Part shown: piece by piece, positions 9,769 to 21,132 of the stretch
Layout: each line of letters starts with the position of its first letter
How positions within the stretch are numbered: the stretch's first letter is position 1
From: Coturnix japonica
Taxonomy: Eukaryota > Chordata > Aves > Galliformes > Phasianidae
DNA length: 64,000 bases
Reading direction: 5' to 3'
Assembly: GCF_001577835.2 (NCBI RefSeq)
Contig: NC_029521.1
Location: forward strand, 2,230,786-2,294,785
The notes under the pieces: generated by a model
The model's input: only the letters and a program-made list of their open reading frames with translations
Database searches by the model: none
What the model was told of the DNA's origin: nothing
Position numbers and translations under genes: made by a program

Positions 9769-11817
9769 CTGTAAAATGGACAGAAAGGAGAGAAAAGGGA
9801 AAGACGCATTGAATCAGAAGTGCTTGCAACAGCACAAAATATCCATACCTGAAACGGAACTGTTAACGCAGCCAGGCTTAGGTTATCAGTTACCAGAAAA
9901 CAAACACCAAATGTTACCTTTATGCGCTTTTCTGTTGATTTTGGCCAATTTCACACAGCAACCTTTTTTAACATTCCGACCTAAGAGTGAAAAAATAATA
10001 CTCCGTCAAGGGAAACAAAAGATGCAGAGTACACACACAGTACGTGTCAGAGTTCACAGACACATTGATTCCTTGACGAAGAGAGATCTCAGAGACAAAA
10101 GATCATTATGACTGATATTTCTATGCATTGACATGACACTACTAGCACAGAACAGAAATTAAATCATCCTCTTTGGTCCTTATGAGCGGATGCAACGTGC
10201 CAGATAGAAGAAGACTACCAAGAGGACAAGTAGAACGTCTCTGGGTCCACACTCACAGAGGTACAGAATGAATTGCTTTGAACAAGCAAAGACATTTAGT
10301 CACACCCCACCTAAGAGATCTAAGTGAGCCACTGATTACGCTTAAATGCTTGGTACACTATAAGGAGAAGAAAGGTTGGCAAGGTAGCAAGCACACGGCA
10401 GAAACAGAACAAGAGGGATGAAGGCGCTCGAGTTCTGAACGGCAAAACCTCCCATATGCTTAGCGGTCCTGGAAATCCCCATGGCACAGTTCTACAGCTG
10501 AGGCAAGTGACGGTGGCTGTTCCAGCATCCAAGAGGCTTGAGATGTCCCACTACCTCATTCTGATCTCATTCAGATCTAACAGATTTTACATAAAAAGCA
10601 CCTTCAATTTGTACACCCAGGCGCTTATTCTGCGGCTGGAATGTGTAACGCTGTGTTGGGGCTCTGGTCATAAGCGAGCAGGTAGCTGCAGCTCATTCTG
10701 GAGCGCTCTTCAACACTACTGCATCAGTTGCGCTTGAGCACACTCACATGTTTACGTGACTGGGAAACTTTGTGCACATTACTTAGGAAGAGTTCTGCTG
10801 ATCAGAGTGCTCTTGACAATCTACGTGTTTCTCCACGCTCATCTACACATGTTGAATGATTTTCTGAGCTTTCTAGAACGCAGCAAACCTACCGCTTTTC
10901 ATCACTGCACGCTCACTTGGCTTTTCTTATCTCACGTTCATTCCCTACATCTCGTGTAAAAAATAAACCCCGTGGAACAATATGATAGGTCTCACACCTT
11001 GACAACATCAAAGATACAATCTGAACAGGTAACCGAGAGTTCTAAGAGTTACATCCTTTGGTTTCAAAACTACGCTAAACCCTTTCCCTCACAAAGCCAG
11101 AATGGCATCTGCATATTTGTTCTGTGGACAGCGAAACCTGCTCTAACGTTTAAACTCCATACTCGGGAATACTGCAAAATGGTACATGAGCACCACAAAG
11201 TCACGCAGTAATTACATAATGCAGTATCAGCACTGAGGAAAAATCCTGAGATGGTCTGACGGTCTGGAGAGCTACTGTCACCTGTCTCACGCTCTGATCA
11301 GAGCTTCCTATTTACTCCAATTCTGTTCCATGCTCCCCTCATTCCAGAAGCGTAATGACACGTTCGCTAACACTTTCTTCCCTATTCAGGCAACGTGCAG
11401 CTCTTATCATGTTAGATAATTATCTACAGAAAAAATATAACAAGGTCTTATTTGTTAGGTCTGCAGAGAGGGAGTGGGTTTCAGAACACAGGTGAAGGCT
11501 GAGAACTCTGCACAGTTAGCGACAGGTAGCAAAGAAAAAACTGACATGCGAAGCAAGCAAAGACGCGCTCGGCAGCTCTAATTTCTTCCCTGAATTTGTT
11601 CTCTTCTCCTCCTTGATCGCCAAGCTCTGTTCGTTCTCTTTAATTAAATTCAACAAAGGATTAGAGAAAGAGCACTTCTTTTTTAAGCTACAAGAGGGAA
11701 GCACAGGAGAAGAAAAGCAATGTCTGCCTTAGAAAAATATACCGTACCTTCCGCAGCAAAGGCACCGAGGCACAAAAGAAAGACAACCAGAAAGCCACAG
11801 AACGCCAGAAGCTTCAT
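9668..11817 (-). CDS. GPR15LG: GPR15 ligand, secreted chemoattractant peptide (GPR15LG/C10orf99 orthologue), 3 exons
   Basis: Coding exons 11748-11817, 9918-9980 and 9668-9768 join in frame (70+63+101 = 234 nt; 77 residues and stop). In mammals this peptide is a secreted ligand of GPR15 that recruits lymphocytes to epithelia and also has antimicrobial activity. Exon 1 encodes a signal peptide (MKLLAFCGFLVVF...CLGAFAAEG) like human MRLLVLSSLL...STEG. Exon 2 begins GRNVKKGCC, giving the basic stretch and the adjacent cysteine pair; exon 3 has RKCKPC then FVPGPLPQLK, against human RLCKPC and VVPGALPQV. Both introns are phase 1 with GT-AG ends (donors GTACGG and GTAACA; acceptors CTCTTAG and TTTACAG). 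Four cysteines (CC...CxxC) are kept. Human is 81 residues. The gene lies next to GHITM in the same orientation, as in human. The identification is from memory of the human protein; the splice structure is read directly. Confidence 0.9.
9918..9980 (-). CDS. GPR15LG: GPR15LG exon 2 (basic stretch and CC pair)
   Basis: A 63-nt exon between an acceptor with pyrimidine tract (ending CTCTTAG at 9981-9987) and donor GTAACA. It encodes RNVKKGCCVKLAKINRKAHK flanked by split glycine codons. Too short for an ordinary ORF search. Confidence 0.88.
9981..11747. other. GPR15LG intron 1
   Basis: About 1.77 kb between coding exons 1 and 2. No repeat or RNA gene recognised by eye; short open frames inside are not supported. 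Confidence 0.7.
11748..11817 (-). CDS. GPR15LG: GPR15LG exon 1 (signal peptide)
   Basis: Start ATG at 11815-11817; 23 codons plus one base, then donor GTACGG. It encodes a lysine followed by a long hydrophobic core and AAEG, a clear signal peptide with cleavage probably after FAA. Confidence 0.9.
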
Positions 11818-11889
11818 TCTCCCGACAAGTCAGGAGGTGTCTTCTAGGAGGATGAGGAGCGTTCTGCTCTGCCTCCAGCAAAATTTCAT

Positions 11890-11900
11890 GTTTTTATCAC
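11890..11900 (-). promoter_or_regulatory. candidate TATA-like element of GPR15LG
   Basis: On the minus strand GTGATAAAAA lies about 75 bp upstream of the GPR15LG start codon, with no better TATA motif nearby. Plausible for a tissue-restricted gene without a CpG island, but unproven. Confidence 0.35.
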
Positions 11901-14034
11901 ATAGATCAGACCTGTCTTCAGAATGGGCGGAGATTTGGCCTTCGTGCAATCACTTTAGGGTAGGGAAATAAACAGCCCTTCCTCCTACAAGGAACAATTT
12001 ACTCATAAATCAGGGAGAAGTTTGTGGCTTCAGCAAAAGCCCTCCCGGTTAAAGGAGAGCACCTGGCTTTGAGAATCAGAGCACAGAGGGATGGGCCGAT
12101 GCGGAACGCTCCTCCTGTGGCTCACAACAGCTCCTCAATGAAAGCCTGAACGACTCGAGATGCCTGGAACGACACGGCATGGCTGAAATGAAGGGAGATG
12201 AAACTGGAAAGCCACACCAAACGTGGAGAAACTAAATCAAATCAACTCCAGTGTGGTGTCAACATAATTAAGAACACAGCTAGCTATGCAGCATGTTTCT
12301 GAGTTTATCATTAACTTCCCAGTATCTAAAGTAATTGAATAATTAAGTCTCTAACAGAGATTCCAGTTAACACTCAAGATAAGGAAGTCCATCAAATTCA
12401 ATAAAGTATCAAAGTCCAGAGAACACATGTTTAAAAAGCCTTTCCAGAAAGGATCGACTGCGGTTGAGTCCATTAAATGAGGTAAAAGTTTACATCTGAC
12501 AACAGCTCATTCTAACAGCTTATTCTGAAACAACTTAAGTCTGTAGCACTGTAATACACCGTGCACTGCACAGCCTTCCGGGCTACAGCTACAAGACGCC
12601 TGGACTCAGAACCACAGCGGGATGGAAGGGTGCGCTCGGTTGCACCCACATTCATCCTACATCCCTCAACACCGAGCTGAAAGTTTCATATTCTTGATTG
12701 TGAATTGAAGTTGACTTCTCGTGCTGGAGCTAGAGCCTTCCAAACTGGGGTCAGTCCTTTAGTCCACCGGCTTCAGCCCCCAAAGCTTTTCTCTACCTAC
12801 GTACCTTATAGCATCCAAGTATCGTGAAGGCTGTTCAATTGCACATCTTTGCCACTAAGGCTCACGTTACCGAGTCTTTACAACAAAAATCACAAACACA
12901 CACACCTCAATTACTCGTATCACTAAAATTCTCAAAGTACTTTCAAACTACAGTCAATCACACACCAATATGAATGGAACAACTCAACCACGATCTACAC
13001 TTACAATTTTTGGCTCATAAATAGTTTAAACATATAGATGTGAGCCTGGATCTTGCACTTTGAGAGCCAGCAATGCTTCTGCATGTTCATATAGATTCGG
13101 TCCCTTACTTTGCATTGCTACGTATGCTTCTGCTCAAACTCAAAAGGAACAGACCCATATGCTGAATACAACAGAAAAATTTATCCAGAAGGGGGTATTC
13201 GCTTTGTGCTGTTGTGGAGAAAAAGAATCAAGTTAATTTTTTTCACAATAAAGTCAATTCTGTGACTGAGCCTAACCGATTATAGGTAGTAACCACATGA
13301 ATGGGATGTTTCAGTGGTAGCCCAGAAAACAGTTCCTGTTTGCCACCGAAACGCGTAAGGTCTCTAAAGACCGATTGCTCAAATTCTTACATCAAAACTG
13401 TTACCTATCCCAAACGTTCTAAAGCCTTCAACTCCCCAAAGCGATTTTAATTTCACCGTCAACGTAGCTAATTCTGAAACATGCGCTTGACAACTTCTCG
13501 TGCTTCTCCATTAATAAAAACATCACGTCTTTCTTCCCCGTGCAGATGATGGCATTTTGCTTCTGCCTTTTAAAACTGCCTCGCCCGACTGACTTTCTTC
13601 CTTAAACGTGAAGTATAAATAAAAGAACCACCTCATAAAAGGCACATATTAACTCACAACCTACAAAGACTTTATACCCCAAGAAACTTTTGTGTCCATA
13701 GTACTGAATAACACCATCGCCTCCTCTTTCAGCGTGCCTATTAAGGAAGAAAAGTTGAATATGGAAAGTAACTAGGTAATAAGGCGTCTCTACCATATAA
13801 GAGAACTTCAAAACATTATGGCTATTGACATGCCCAGCTATGTTTGTACAAGTGAGCTGAAAGGGTACCAGAATGTTAAATGCAACACAGCCGCTGCCAA
13901 TGCCCACAAGAAAAGGAATCGTTTCCCTTAAATACTTACATGACAACATTGGCAACAGGAGTGCTTAAACACTATTATTCTCCTAAACACAAATGACTTG
14001 TTAAATGTAGCTACAGTGATAAAGGATAATAAAA
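11901..14034. other. intergenic, no feature recognised
   Basis: No exon, RNA gene or repeat is recognised upstream of GPR15LG. A 117-codon minus frame at 13602-13955 is hydrophobic in places but has no family resemblance or splice context. Confidence 0.4.
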
Positions 14035-14230
14035 AAAGGCTTTTTAAAGTATGTCAACAGCAAAAGGAAAACTAGAGAGAATGTAGGCCCCTAACTAAGT
14101 AAGGTAACAAGGGATGCTGAGAAGGCAGAGATACTGAATGCCTTCTTTACTTCTGTCTTCAGTGAAAAGGCACTCCCTCACATTTCCCAGACCCCGGAGG
14201 TTACAAGAGGGTCTGGGGATTGAGGAACTT
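14035..14230 (+). mobile_element. CR1 LINE fragment, ORF2 linker
   Basis: Sense translation shows KGFFKYVNSKRKTRENVGPL, then TRDAEKAEILNAFFTSVF and EKALPHISQTPEV, the linker between endonuclease and reverse transcriptase in CR1 ORF2. Both ends are truncated. The two blocks are in different frames. Confidence 0.85.
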
Positions 14231-16550
14231 CCCTTTAGTCGAGGAAGAGGCAGTCTCATTTTGGAAGAAGAATGATGCATTTGAACAACCCTTCTACATA
14301 GCATTTAAGAAAGAACTGGATTTTTATTTCAGCGCTCAGTCGCGATGGCTTCCAGTCATTGCTGTAAGGGAGAGACATGCTCTTACGACAAAAGCAACCA
14401 AATACATTGGTCTGTGGCAGTTCTCAGTAAGGACGGCTGTTCAGACCTGCAGCCATACCCTGAAATTCCACCTGCTACAAAGCCAAAAACCCCATCAGCA
14501 GAAGGTCCCCAGATGAGTCATTAACCCACCCGTTTGCCACCTCACTCTAGCTAAGAAGAGCAGTCAACGGCAGCAGAACTGACGCAACCCAGAAACGTAA
14601 TTCTCTCACCCACACGTTCTCCCACCATGTCTCACAGCGTTGACTTTAAGATCTAAGGATCTCTCCTTTCAGATCCTACTTTCAGACACAGACGAATAGA
14701 AAGAGGATCAGAAAGACAAGCTATCTTAGCCGATTTCTTCATTCCTCACTTTCAATGCTGTTCTGTTTCTTTTTGCAGACACCCATATTAAGCTTCTGAA
14801 CAATTATTTACCTCTACTGCAAAGCAGTATTCTCAGGAACTAAGTTGTAACTAAAAAATTCTGACTTGTAATTTTTTTGCTTAAAAAAAAACAACAACAC
14901 ATAAATGCAATCTTTTAACATGTTGTGTTGCCACTTCTTACTTGCACGCATAGAAAAAGATAATTGTTGCACACCGTTTTCAATTACCAGTCTCTCGATG
15001 AGAAAATAGCATGACAGCGCTGTCACTGAGGATTTGGTCGACAAGGAAGTTGCCAAGGACTGAAGAAGAATAGAGCTTTGGAGCACTAACAGTGAAAGAA
15101 AACAACACAAAAAAACCCCAATGCTATTAAATGGTTAACTGCAAAATCTTGATGATTAAGTGAAATATTCACAAAATATTCCACATATACAATACACAGA
15201 TGATATGGGGCTCTAGCTATCTGTAGAGGCACTAGATTTCTTCCGGGTCACTAACTCATCACCACTGCACCAGGAATGTAGCGGAGACAAGATGACTTGC
15301 TTGTATTGAAGCAAATGCTTCTGTGTTTTGGATGTGCCATTAATTTATTAAGCACAAACCTAACATCACTGTACCGTCCCACCAAGACCAGATGAGGTGC
15401 TACAAATCTAACATCGCTAACACCCCACTCTTTTTTTGTGGTGATTGCCTTTCCAGGCATGAAGATGTTCGGTATTTCCTCTTAAGTGCTACAACAAATG
15501 CTAAGGAAGAAGAACGATGACACAAGAAAGCTGAAAACACCACTGCCGCACTCCTGCAAAACCAAGCAAAAATAACCACATTCTTCAAAGCAATACATCT
15601 ATTAGGGAGCTGAGAACTTGTAAGAGCAATTAACATAAAAGCTCTTCCTTCCGCCAGGATGTTAAAAAAAAAAACAAACATAACTTCCTAACAAAACAAA
15701 AACAAAACTCCAGATATGTTGGGAAATTTTACATCTGTGTCCCAACTGAAAGAGAGAAATGCAAGCTCAGGTGCAATGCTAAAAGCTCACCTTCTAATCA
15801 CTGACGTCACTTGCCTATAAGGATTCAGACAAAACTTGGGCTCTTGATGGAAGTTTCAGCCAAGCTTCCCTGCCCCACCAAACCTCAAACTGGAAACAAA
15901 ATGATTTTTCATGAAGTGCCTTTTTTTCTTCCTTCCCAGTCACAAAAACAGTTGAAGTTAGCATACATGCTTGGAGGGATAAATAGGGTTCATTACATTG
16001 AAAGAACACCCGGTGAACAGAACTGACGGAAATAACTGAAAGTAAATCAAACAATGAACCGTACAACTCATACACAACTGTAGGAGATGACAGGAGGAAG
16101 AAGCTGAAATTAAGATTGTTACAGAAGTGCACGCCGCCTTAATGCGTGCTTCCAAAAGCCTTTGTTCAAAATCTGGACTTGATATTACCAGAACAAGAAA
16201 TAACACTTACTTGTTTTGCATTAAGCCATCAGCGTACCCACACTGTAGAGAAGAACCAGGAATATGCTGCAACAGTTGAGCCACATCACATACACCCACA
16301 TTCAGAAGGGCAAACGCTCCCTGCCAACCCCAAAACCAGAACCTGTCAGATAGACAAGTTTTATTTATGCTCGAAACTGATTGAAACGCAGATTAACCTC
16401 AACATCTTTCTGGAAACCCCAGAGGCTGACAGCTGTGCAGTACTTGCTGCTCTGGAAGCCTGCCAGCTGATTAAATGCCCTACCTATTCAGGAAGGAGAA
16501 CAAGATGTCTGCCCAGACATTTGTCATTGCACTACTTCATTTCCACATAC
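14231..16550. other. intergenic, no feature recognised
   Basis: No coding exon, RNA or repeat is recognised between the CR1 piece and the solo LTR. Short frames here look random. Confidence 0.4.
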
Positions 16551-16555
16551 TGAGT
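16551..16555. repeat. target-site duplication of the EAV-like solo LTR (left)
   Basis: TGAGT, matched exactly by 16799-16803 on the other side of the LTR. Confidence 0.85.
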
Positions 16556-16798
16556 TGTTACACGGTGCCGTGCGTCCTGTTCGTCCCTGGGTATCCGCAG
16601 CTGGACCAGATGCCGACACAACAAGGGAGTGCGCGGCAAAAGGCATTTTATTAAAACAAACAGACCCTTATACTACTTTTGGTATAGAACCTGCTAGAAA
16701 GTGGGCGGGGCTAATCCCGCCCATCATGAATATTAACTAAGGAGGAGGGACCTGTCCCGTCACATCCCGTGACCCCGCCTACCGCCTAATACACTACA
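16556..16798 (-). mobile_element. solo LTR, EAV/alpharetrovirus-like, with target duplication
   Basis: A 243-bp LTR on the minus strand starts TGTAGTGTATTAGG and ends CGTGTAACA. It contains a TATA-like GTATAAG and an AATAAA signal (plus-strand 16642-16653 region), the compact U3-R-U5 order of avian alpharetroviruses and EAV/ART-CH elements. The host sequence TGAGT occurs at 16551-16555 and again at 16799-16803, a perfect 5-bp target duplication. The LTR looks whole; the internal part was lost, presumably by LTR-LTR recombination. Probably young. Confidence 0.9.
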
Positions 16799-16803
16799 TG
16801 AGT

Positions 16804-19800
16804 CCTCGGGAATTAAGCGTTGAGCAATGAAACCAGGTACCCCGTGCAAAAGACCGGGTCAACATATCTGCTTCCTTCCATCATCTTTCAAAAAGAGGCC
16901 GAAGAAAAGCGATTTCTTAAACAGCAGCAGCTATGACTGAGAGAAAATAAATCTCTTAGAGTCAATGGAAAGATAGACGGTTCTCCCCAGTGTAGGTGCT
17001 CACATTTATCCCTTGATGTGGGGAAAAGGAGCAGGGCACAAAGGGGACGTGACTGCCTCTGTAACCAGAAGGTCGCACAGCTCCTCTCGCTGCCCCATCA
17101 AGGAGCTGCAAACTTCAGCATACTGGCTGTCAGAAAAGCTTCCTAAAATATATACCATTTAAACTAGATGAGCAGAACACAAGAAAAAAAAAAAAAAAAA
17201 AAAAAAAACCACCAAAAAATCCCTTCTTTTGCACACAGAACAGTTAGTGCTGCATCTAATCAAAGTCCTTCCGGACAGAATTCACTCCCATCGGTATTCT
17301 GTCACTGTGGGTCTGAAGATGGATCGTCATGATTTCTATTCTCCCTGCAAACAGTGCCCCTGCATCAAAGACGACTTATCTTTCCCATTTAAACATAGCA
17401 ACAGGCTGCGCACATACCAGAAATAGAGACGGGACCAACTACAACCAGTTTAGCAGTAAAGCCCGTGCCACGTACGCATACATTAAGAGTAATACAACAA
17501 GCAAAACTAAAAACAAAATGGTCACGTTGCTCTTGAAACAATTCTTATCACCTTGAACTACCCGCTCAGTTGATCTGGAAGAATGGCATACATCTCTATT
17601 TGTCTTCATTGGCTGGAGATACTAATGTGATAGAGAATCTATGGTTTGATGACTCTGACTTGTTCCGCTCAGTTGCCTGCAAAAACTAACAAAACCAAAG
17701 TCTCGACTGCCGCGCCCCATCCTCTTTCCCCCTTGTAATTCGCAGATGCAAGCACAGCCAAAATAAAATAAGTGTTTTCTATACAATTGCTTCAGTTAAA
17801 TAAATAAACAGACCCTTAAGCGTCACTACATATGATGACTAAATAGGCTTTTACATTCTTAGCCCGAGTAAAGCTGTAACTACACTATTCTGTCAAACCT
17901 CCTGCATAAGCCACACTGAAAACAGCCAACTGTTCACAGTACCCATCACAATTCACTGTAAGATCCTACACTGACTTAAGACTTGAAGAAATAGAGCTCA
18001 CCAGAACCTCCATTGGACTGAAACAACACCCCTTGAACTGCACTCCTGGGTTCTACGCTATCTTAATCTTGATTGAAATAAGGCTCTATTTCTGGCTAAC
18101 AAAACGTGTAATTCCTTCCTTGCCGCCACACTTACGTACATCTCATCGAACTGCACAGCGCTTTGTAGTCTCAATGGCACAGCAACCATTCTTTCCTTAA
18201 AAACAAGTTTACTCATTCAAAGCAGAGCAAAGTAAGCAAGGTTTTGATCCTGCCTGCTTTTGCAATTCAAATCTCCCGCTCCTCATAAAACCAATCAACG
18301 AAATTATCTCCTAGAGGTTTTACTAAAACTCAATCGGCAAATTCAATCCCATGTAACTCTCTGCAACCTAACAACAAAAAGAATCAAAAGGTGTGGAAAA
18401 AGAACCTCTTAACAGCCTCAAAACTGTCACAAAGCACAGCCTATGAAAGCAGCCACAAGAGAGGGCAAAGGAAAACTGGCAAAGTGTTAAGTAACATTCC
18501 TCATTCAAAACCAACAGAACCAGTTTTACTCCTCAATTGGTCTTAAATTTCTATGTGTTTACAGCCTCCCGGTAACAACTATGTAAACTTCCTGTTTTTC
18601 TGAGTTGAATGAAACTGGGTATCCAATGGCATAATCTAGCCACAATATCAATTAGCTTTTACAGGCCTGAATTTCAGTATATAAAGTATCTAAAATCCTT
18701 CTGAGAGTATCAACATTTAGGACACTTAAAAAATAGCCCTTACACAGCTGCGTTCACTCTCAAAATTGCTGAGTAAGACAAACCTAGTGGATCTTAATAC
18801 CTACTTAGGAGAATCTCCAAAGTTTTAAAAACCTAGAGAAAGAAAACGAACTTCTTCCAATAACAGCACTTTAATGAGTTCTACCGATACAATTCAATGC
18901 TGTTTGGAAATTCTGAGTACACAATTGCTGCAGGAAGATTAAAAATCAGTACAAGAAACTCTCCCACTGATGCAATCACTAGGTTTCTCATCCCTACTAA
19001 AACACTACATTTTAAGTTTTTATCCTTCCTCAAAACAGCACTGCATTAAACTAACTCTTGATTGGAACACAGCGTTCGCATTCACAGCCCTATAAAAATA
19101 TTTTCCTGCTGACAGAATTTCACCTACAGGAGTCTTTCCAAAAGATCCGATACAAATTAGTGTTCAAAGCTTTCCAAGACAACCTTGGGTTGCCAGCTTT
19201 TGTTTTTATAAGGTTATCAGACTTCCTCATTACAGTGTTGTCTTCTATACCTTACTATTCCAAAGCACCCATGAATCCCGCTCACAGTTCAATCAGCCTC
19301 TAAACCTTTGTTCCCAGACAAACAAAACCAGTAGCTTGGTCCAAGCTCCCTTTCGTTACAGGCATGGCTACCTAGACTTGCTATCAGGGCAGCCAGCGGT
19401 AGATTAGACCTTGATAACAAGCATAGCACTACCTTCACCTACAGCAAGGGTATGTGGAAACTGATTAAGCCCGTGAAGTTGCTTGAAAAGACACTTTAAA
19501 CTTAACACCTGTCACAACTCAGAGATTCCTTCTCCCCTTTTAAGCACTGCATACTTTACTTCAAGGAAAAAAATGCTGGAAACGAGATTGTGCTGTATAA
19601 TCTTTGGGAAGGTTCTTCACTGTCCACTATTTCTTCCCTGTGACTGAAGAGAAACAGCACAGTACACAACAAAGTAGCAGCAATTCACAGCCAACAGCAC
19701 ACACAAGAAGGGTCCCTTGAAGCAACAGTAGATAATGATTCTCCGTCTGTGAAATATCTTCCAAAAGATGGCAGACAGTGAAACCGGAAATCATTTTTGT

Positions 19801-19970
19801 GCGTCCTCCCCACACCTCCAAACTGAGAAGTACACGTTCTCTTACCAAGAAATTAGTGGGGAAAAGAAGCATAGCACTCTTCACCAAATTATTAGTGTAT
19901 TACTAGCACAAAGCTAATATTTATCTTTTAGTAACACAGGAGAATTGAGAATTATCAATATGTGAGGGCA
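16804..19970. other. intergenic, downstream of GHITM
   Basis: AT-rich sequence without recognised genes or repeats apart from the poly-A run. Part of the right side may be distal GHITM 3' UTR if a remote poly(A) site is used. Confidence 0.4.
17184..17208 (+). repeat. poly-A run of about 25
   Basis: An uninterrupted A tract in intergenic DNA. No retrogene is recognised upstream of it. Confidence 0.9.
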
Positions 19971-19974
19971 GAAT

Positions 19975-19980
19975 TTTATT
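19975..19980 (-). terminator. candidate GHITM polyadenylation signal (distal)
   Basis: AATAAA on the minus strand in an AT-rich setting, giving a 3' UTR of about 1.07 kb. Confidence 0.35.
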
Positions 19981-20963
19981 TCTCCCAAAAACACAGCATA
20001 ATTTACCAGAAAAATTGAAGCCTGAAGCATTTTTATCAACTCAAAACTTCCTTGTGCCTGAGAACTTGACCCTTACTCCACCATAATGAAAGTATGTATT
20101 TCATAATATTAAATCAATTTCACTGGAACATTTCCCTTCAGTTGAGCTATGCATACCAAACTGAAGAATTAGAGACATAAAACAGCATCTAATAATGGTA
20201 GGCTTACAATACTTGGGTTTGCAGCAGGCCATTCTCAATTCCCTTTCTTTTAGCGACAACTGAACAAGCTTCTAAGAGCAAGTAAACATGAGGAATTCTT
20301 CTGAAGAGCAGCGCTTCACTTGAAAAACCCAAAGTTTCTCACTAGAAGAAAGACATACTGATATAATTACCAAACAATCTGATAGATCTACTACCAAGAA
20401 AGTCCAACTGTTATTATATCCATTCAATACTAAAGTACTGGGTAAGGGACAAGGTGTTTTCACGTGCTACAGGAGACTGAAATTTTCATGTAGGGCAGAC
20501 GTCATGCAGGCTCCTCATCTCATCTCCTTTATGCTTTTGGCCACGCCACCCATCCTGTCCGGTGCATTCCTGACAATTGCTTCAGTCCTCCTGAAATTTC
20601 TGCCCACAAGGCCGTACCCACTGCTGCATTCGGTGCCATATCTGCTGTGCTCAGTTCTTCTATATGCATCAAGAAAATATTATTTACACCATCCTAACTG
20701 AAAACTGTTGTATGTGAACAGTATTTCCTGAGCAGCTTGCATCATTGTCTACATATAAGATACCCATTTAAAGAAGTTAATACTATTTCTGCGCAGTTCC
20801 AGTAAAAAGGAAAACGATAGCTGAACTGCTTCCGAGCTTGTGAAAAATCAGATAGGTGATTATGCTCAGATGTTCTTTAACACTTAACACTTTAGCACTT
20901 AAACAACAGGCTGAAATGCTTTAAACCTTTGACCTGTGGCAAAACCGCTGGTAGCGATGAATT

Positions 20964-20969
20964 TTTATT
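20964..20969 (-). terminator. candidate GHITM polyadenylation signal (proximal)
   Basis: AATAAA on the minus strand 76 bp after the GHITM stop codon. A second AATAAA lies at 19975-19980, about 1.07 kb after the stop; human GHITM has a long 3' UTR as far as I recall, so the distal one may be the main site. Confidence 0.4.
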
Positions 20970-21044
20970 TACTATATGCACTATGCAGACAACCTAAGAG
21001 TCTGAGCTGTCAGACAGCTGCTAAGAGTCTCTGTTTACTTCCAT

Positions 21045-21132
21045 TTACTTTCTCCTTCCGCTTCCACCACCAGCGAGCATGGTGGCCACACGAATGAAGA
21101 TGTTCAGCGTGTCTGTGTAAATGCCCATGCAC
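21045..21132 (-). CDS. GHITM: GHITM last coding exon
   Basis: Acceptor CTCCTAG; 28 codons (CMGIYTDTLNIFIRVATMLA and a GGGSGRRK tail) then TAA at 21045-21047. Missed by a simple ORF search because it lacks its own ATG near the start. Confidence 0.97.

Noticed and set aside
11720-11971. 83-codon plus-strand frame
   Set aside because: Shadow of GPR15LG exon 1 and its upstream region, which read on the minus strand.
13602-13955. 117-codon hydrophobic minus-strand frame
   Set aside because: No splice context, no recognised family, and hydrophobic text is common in T-rich antisense.
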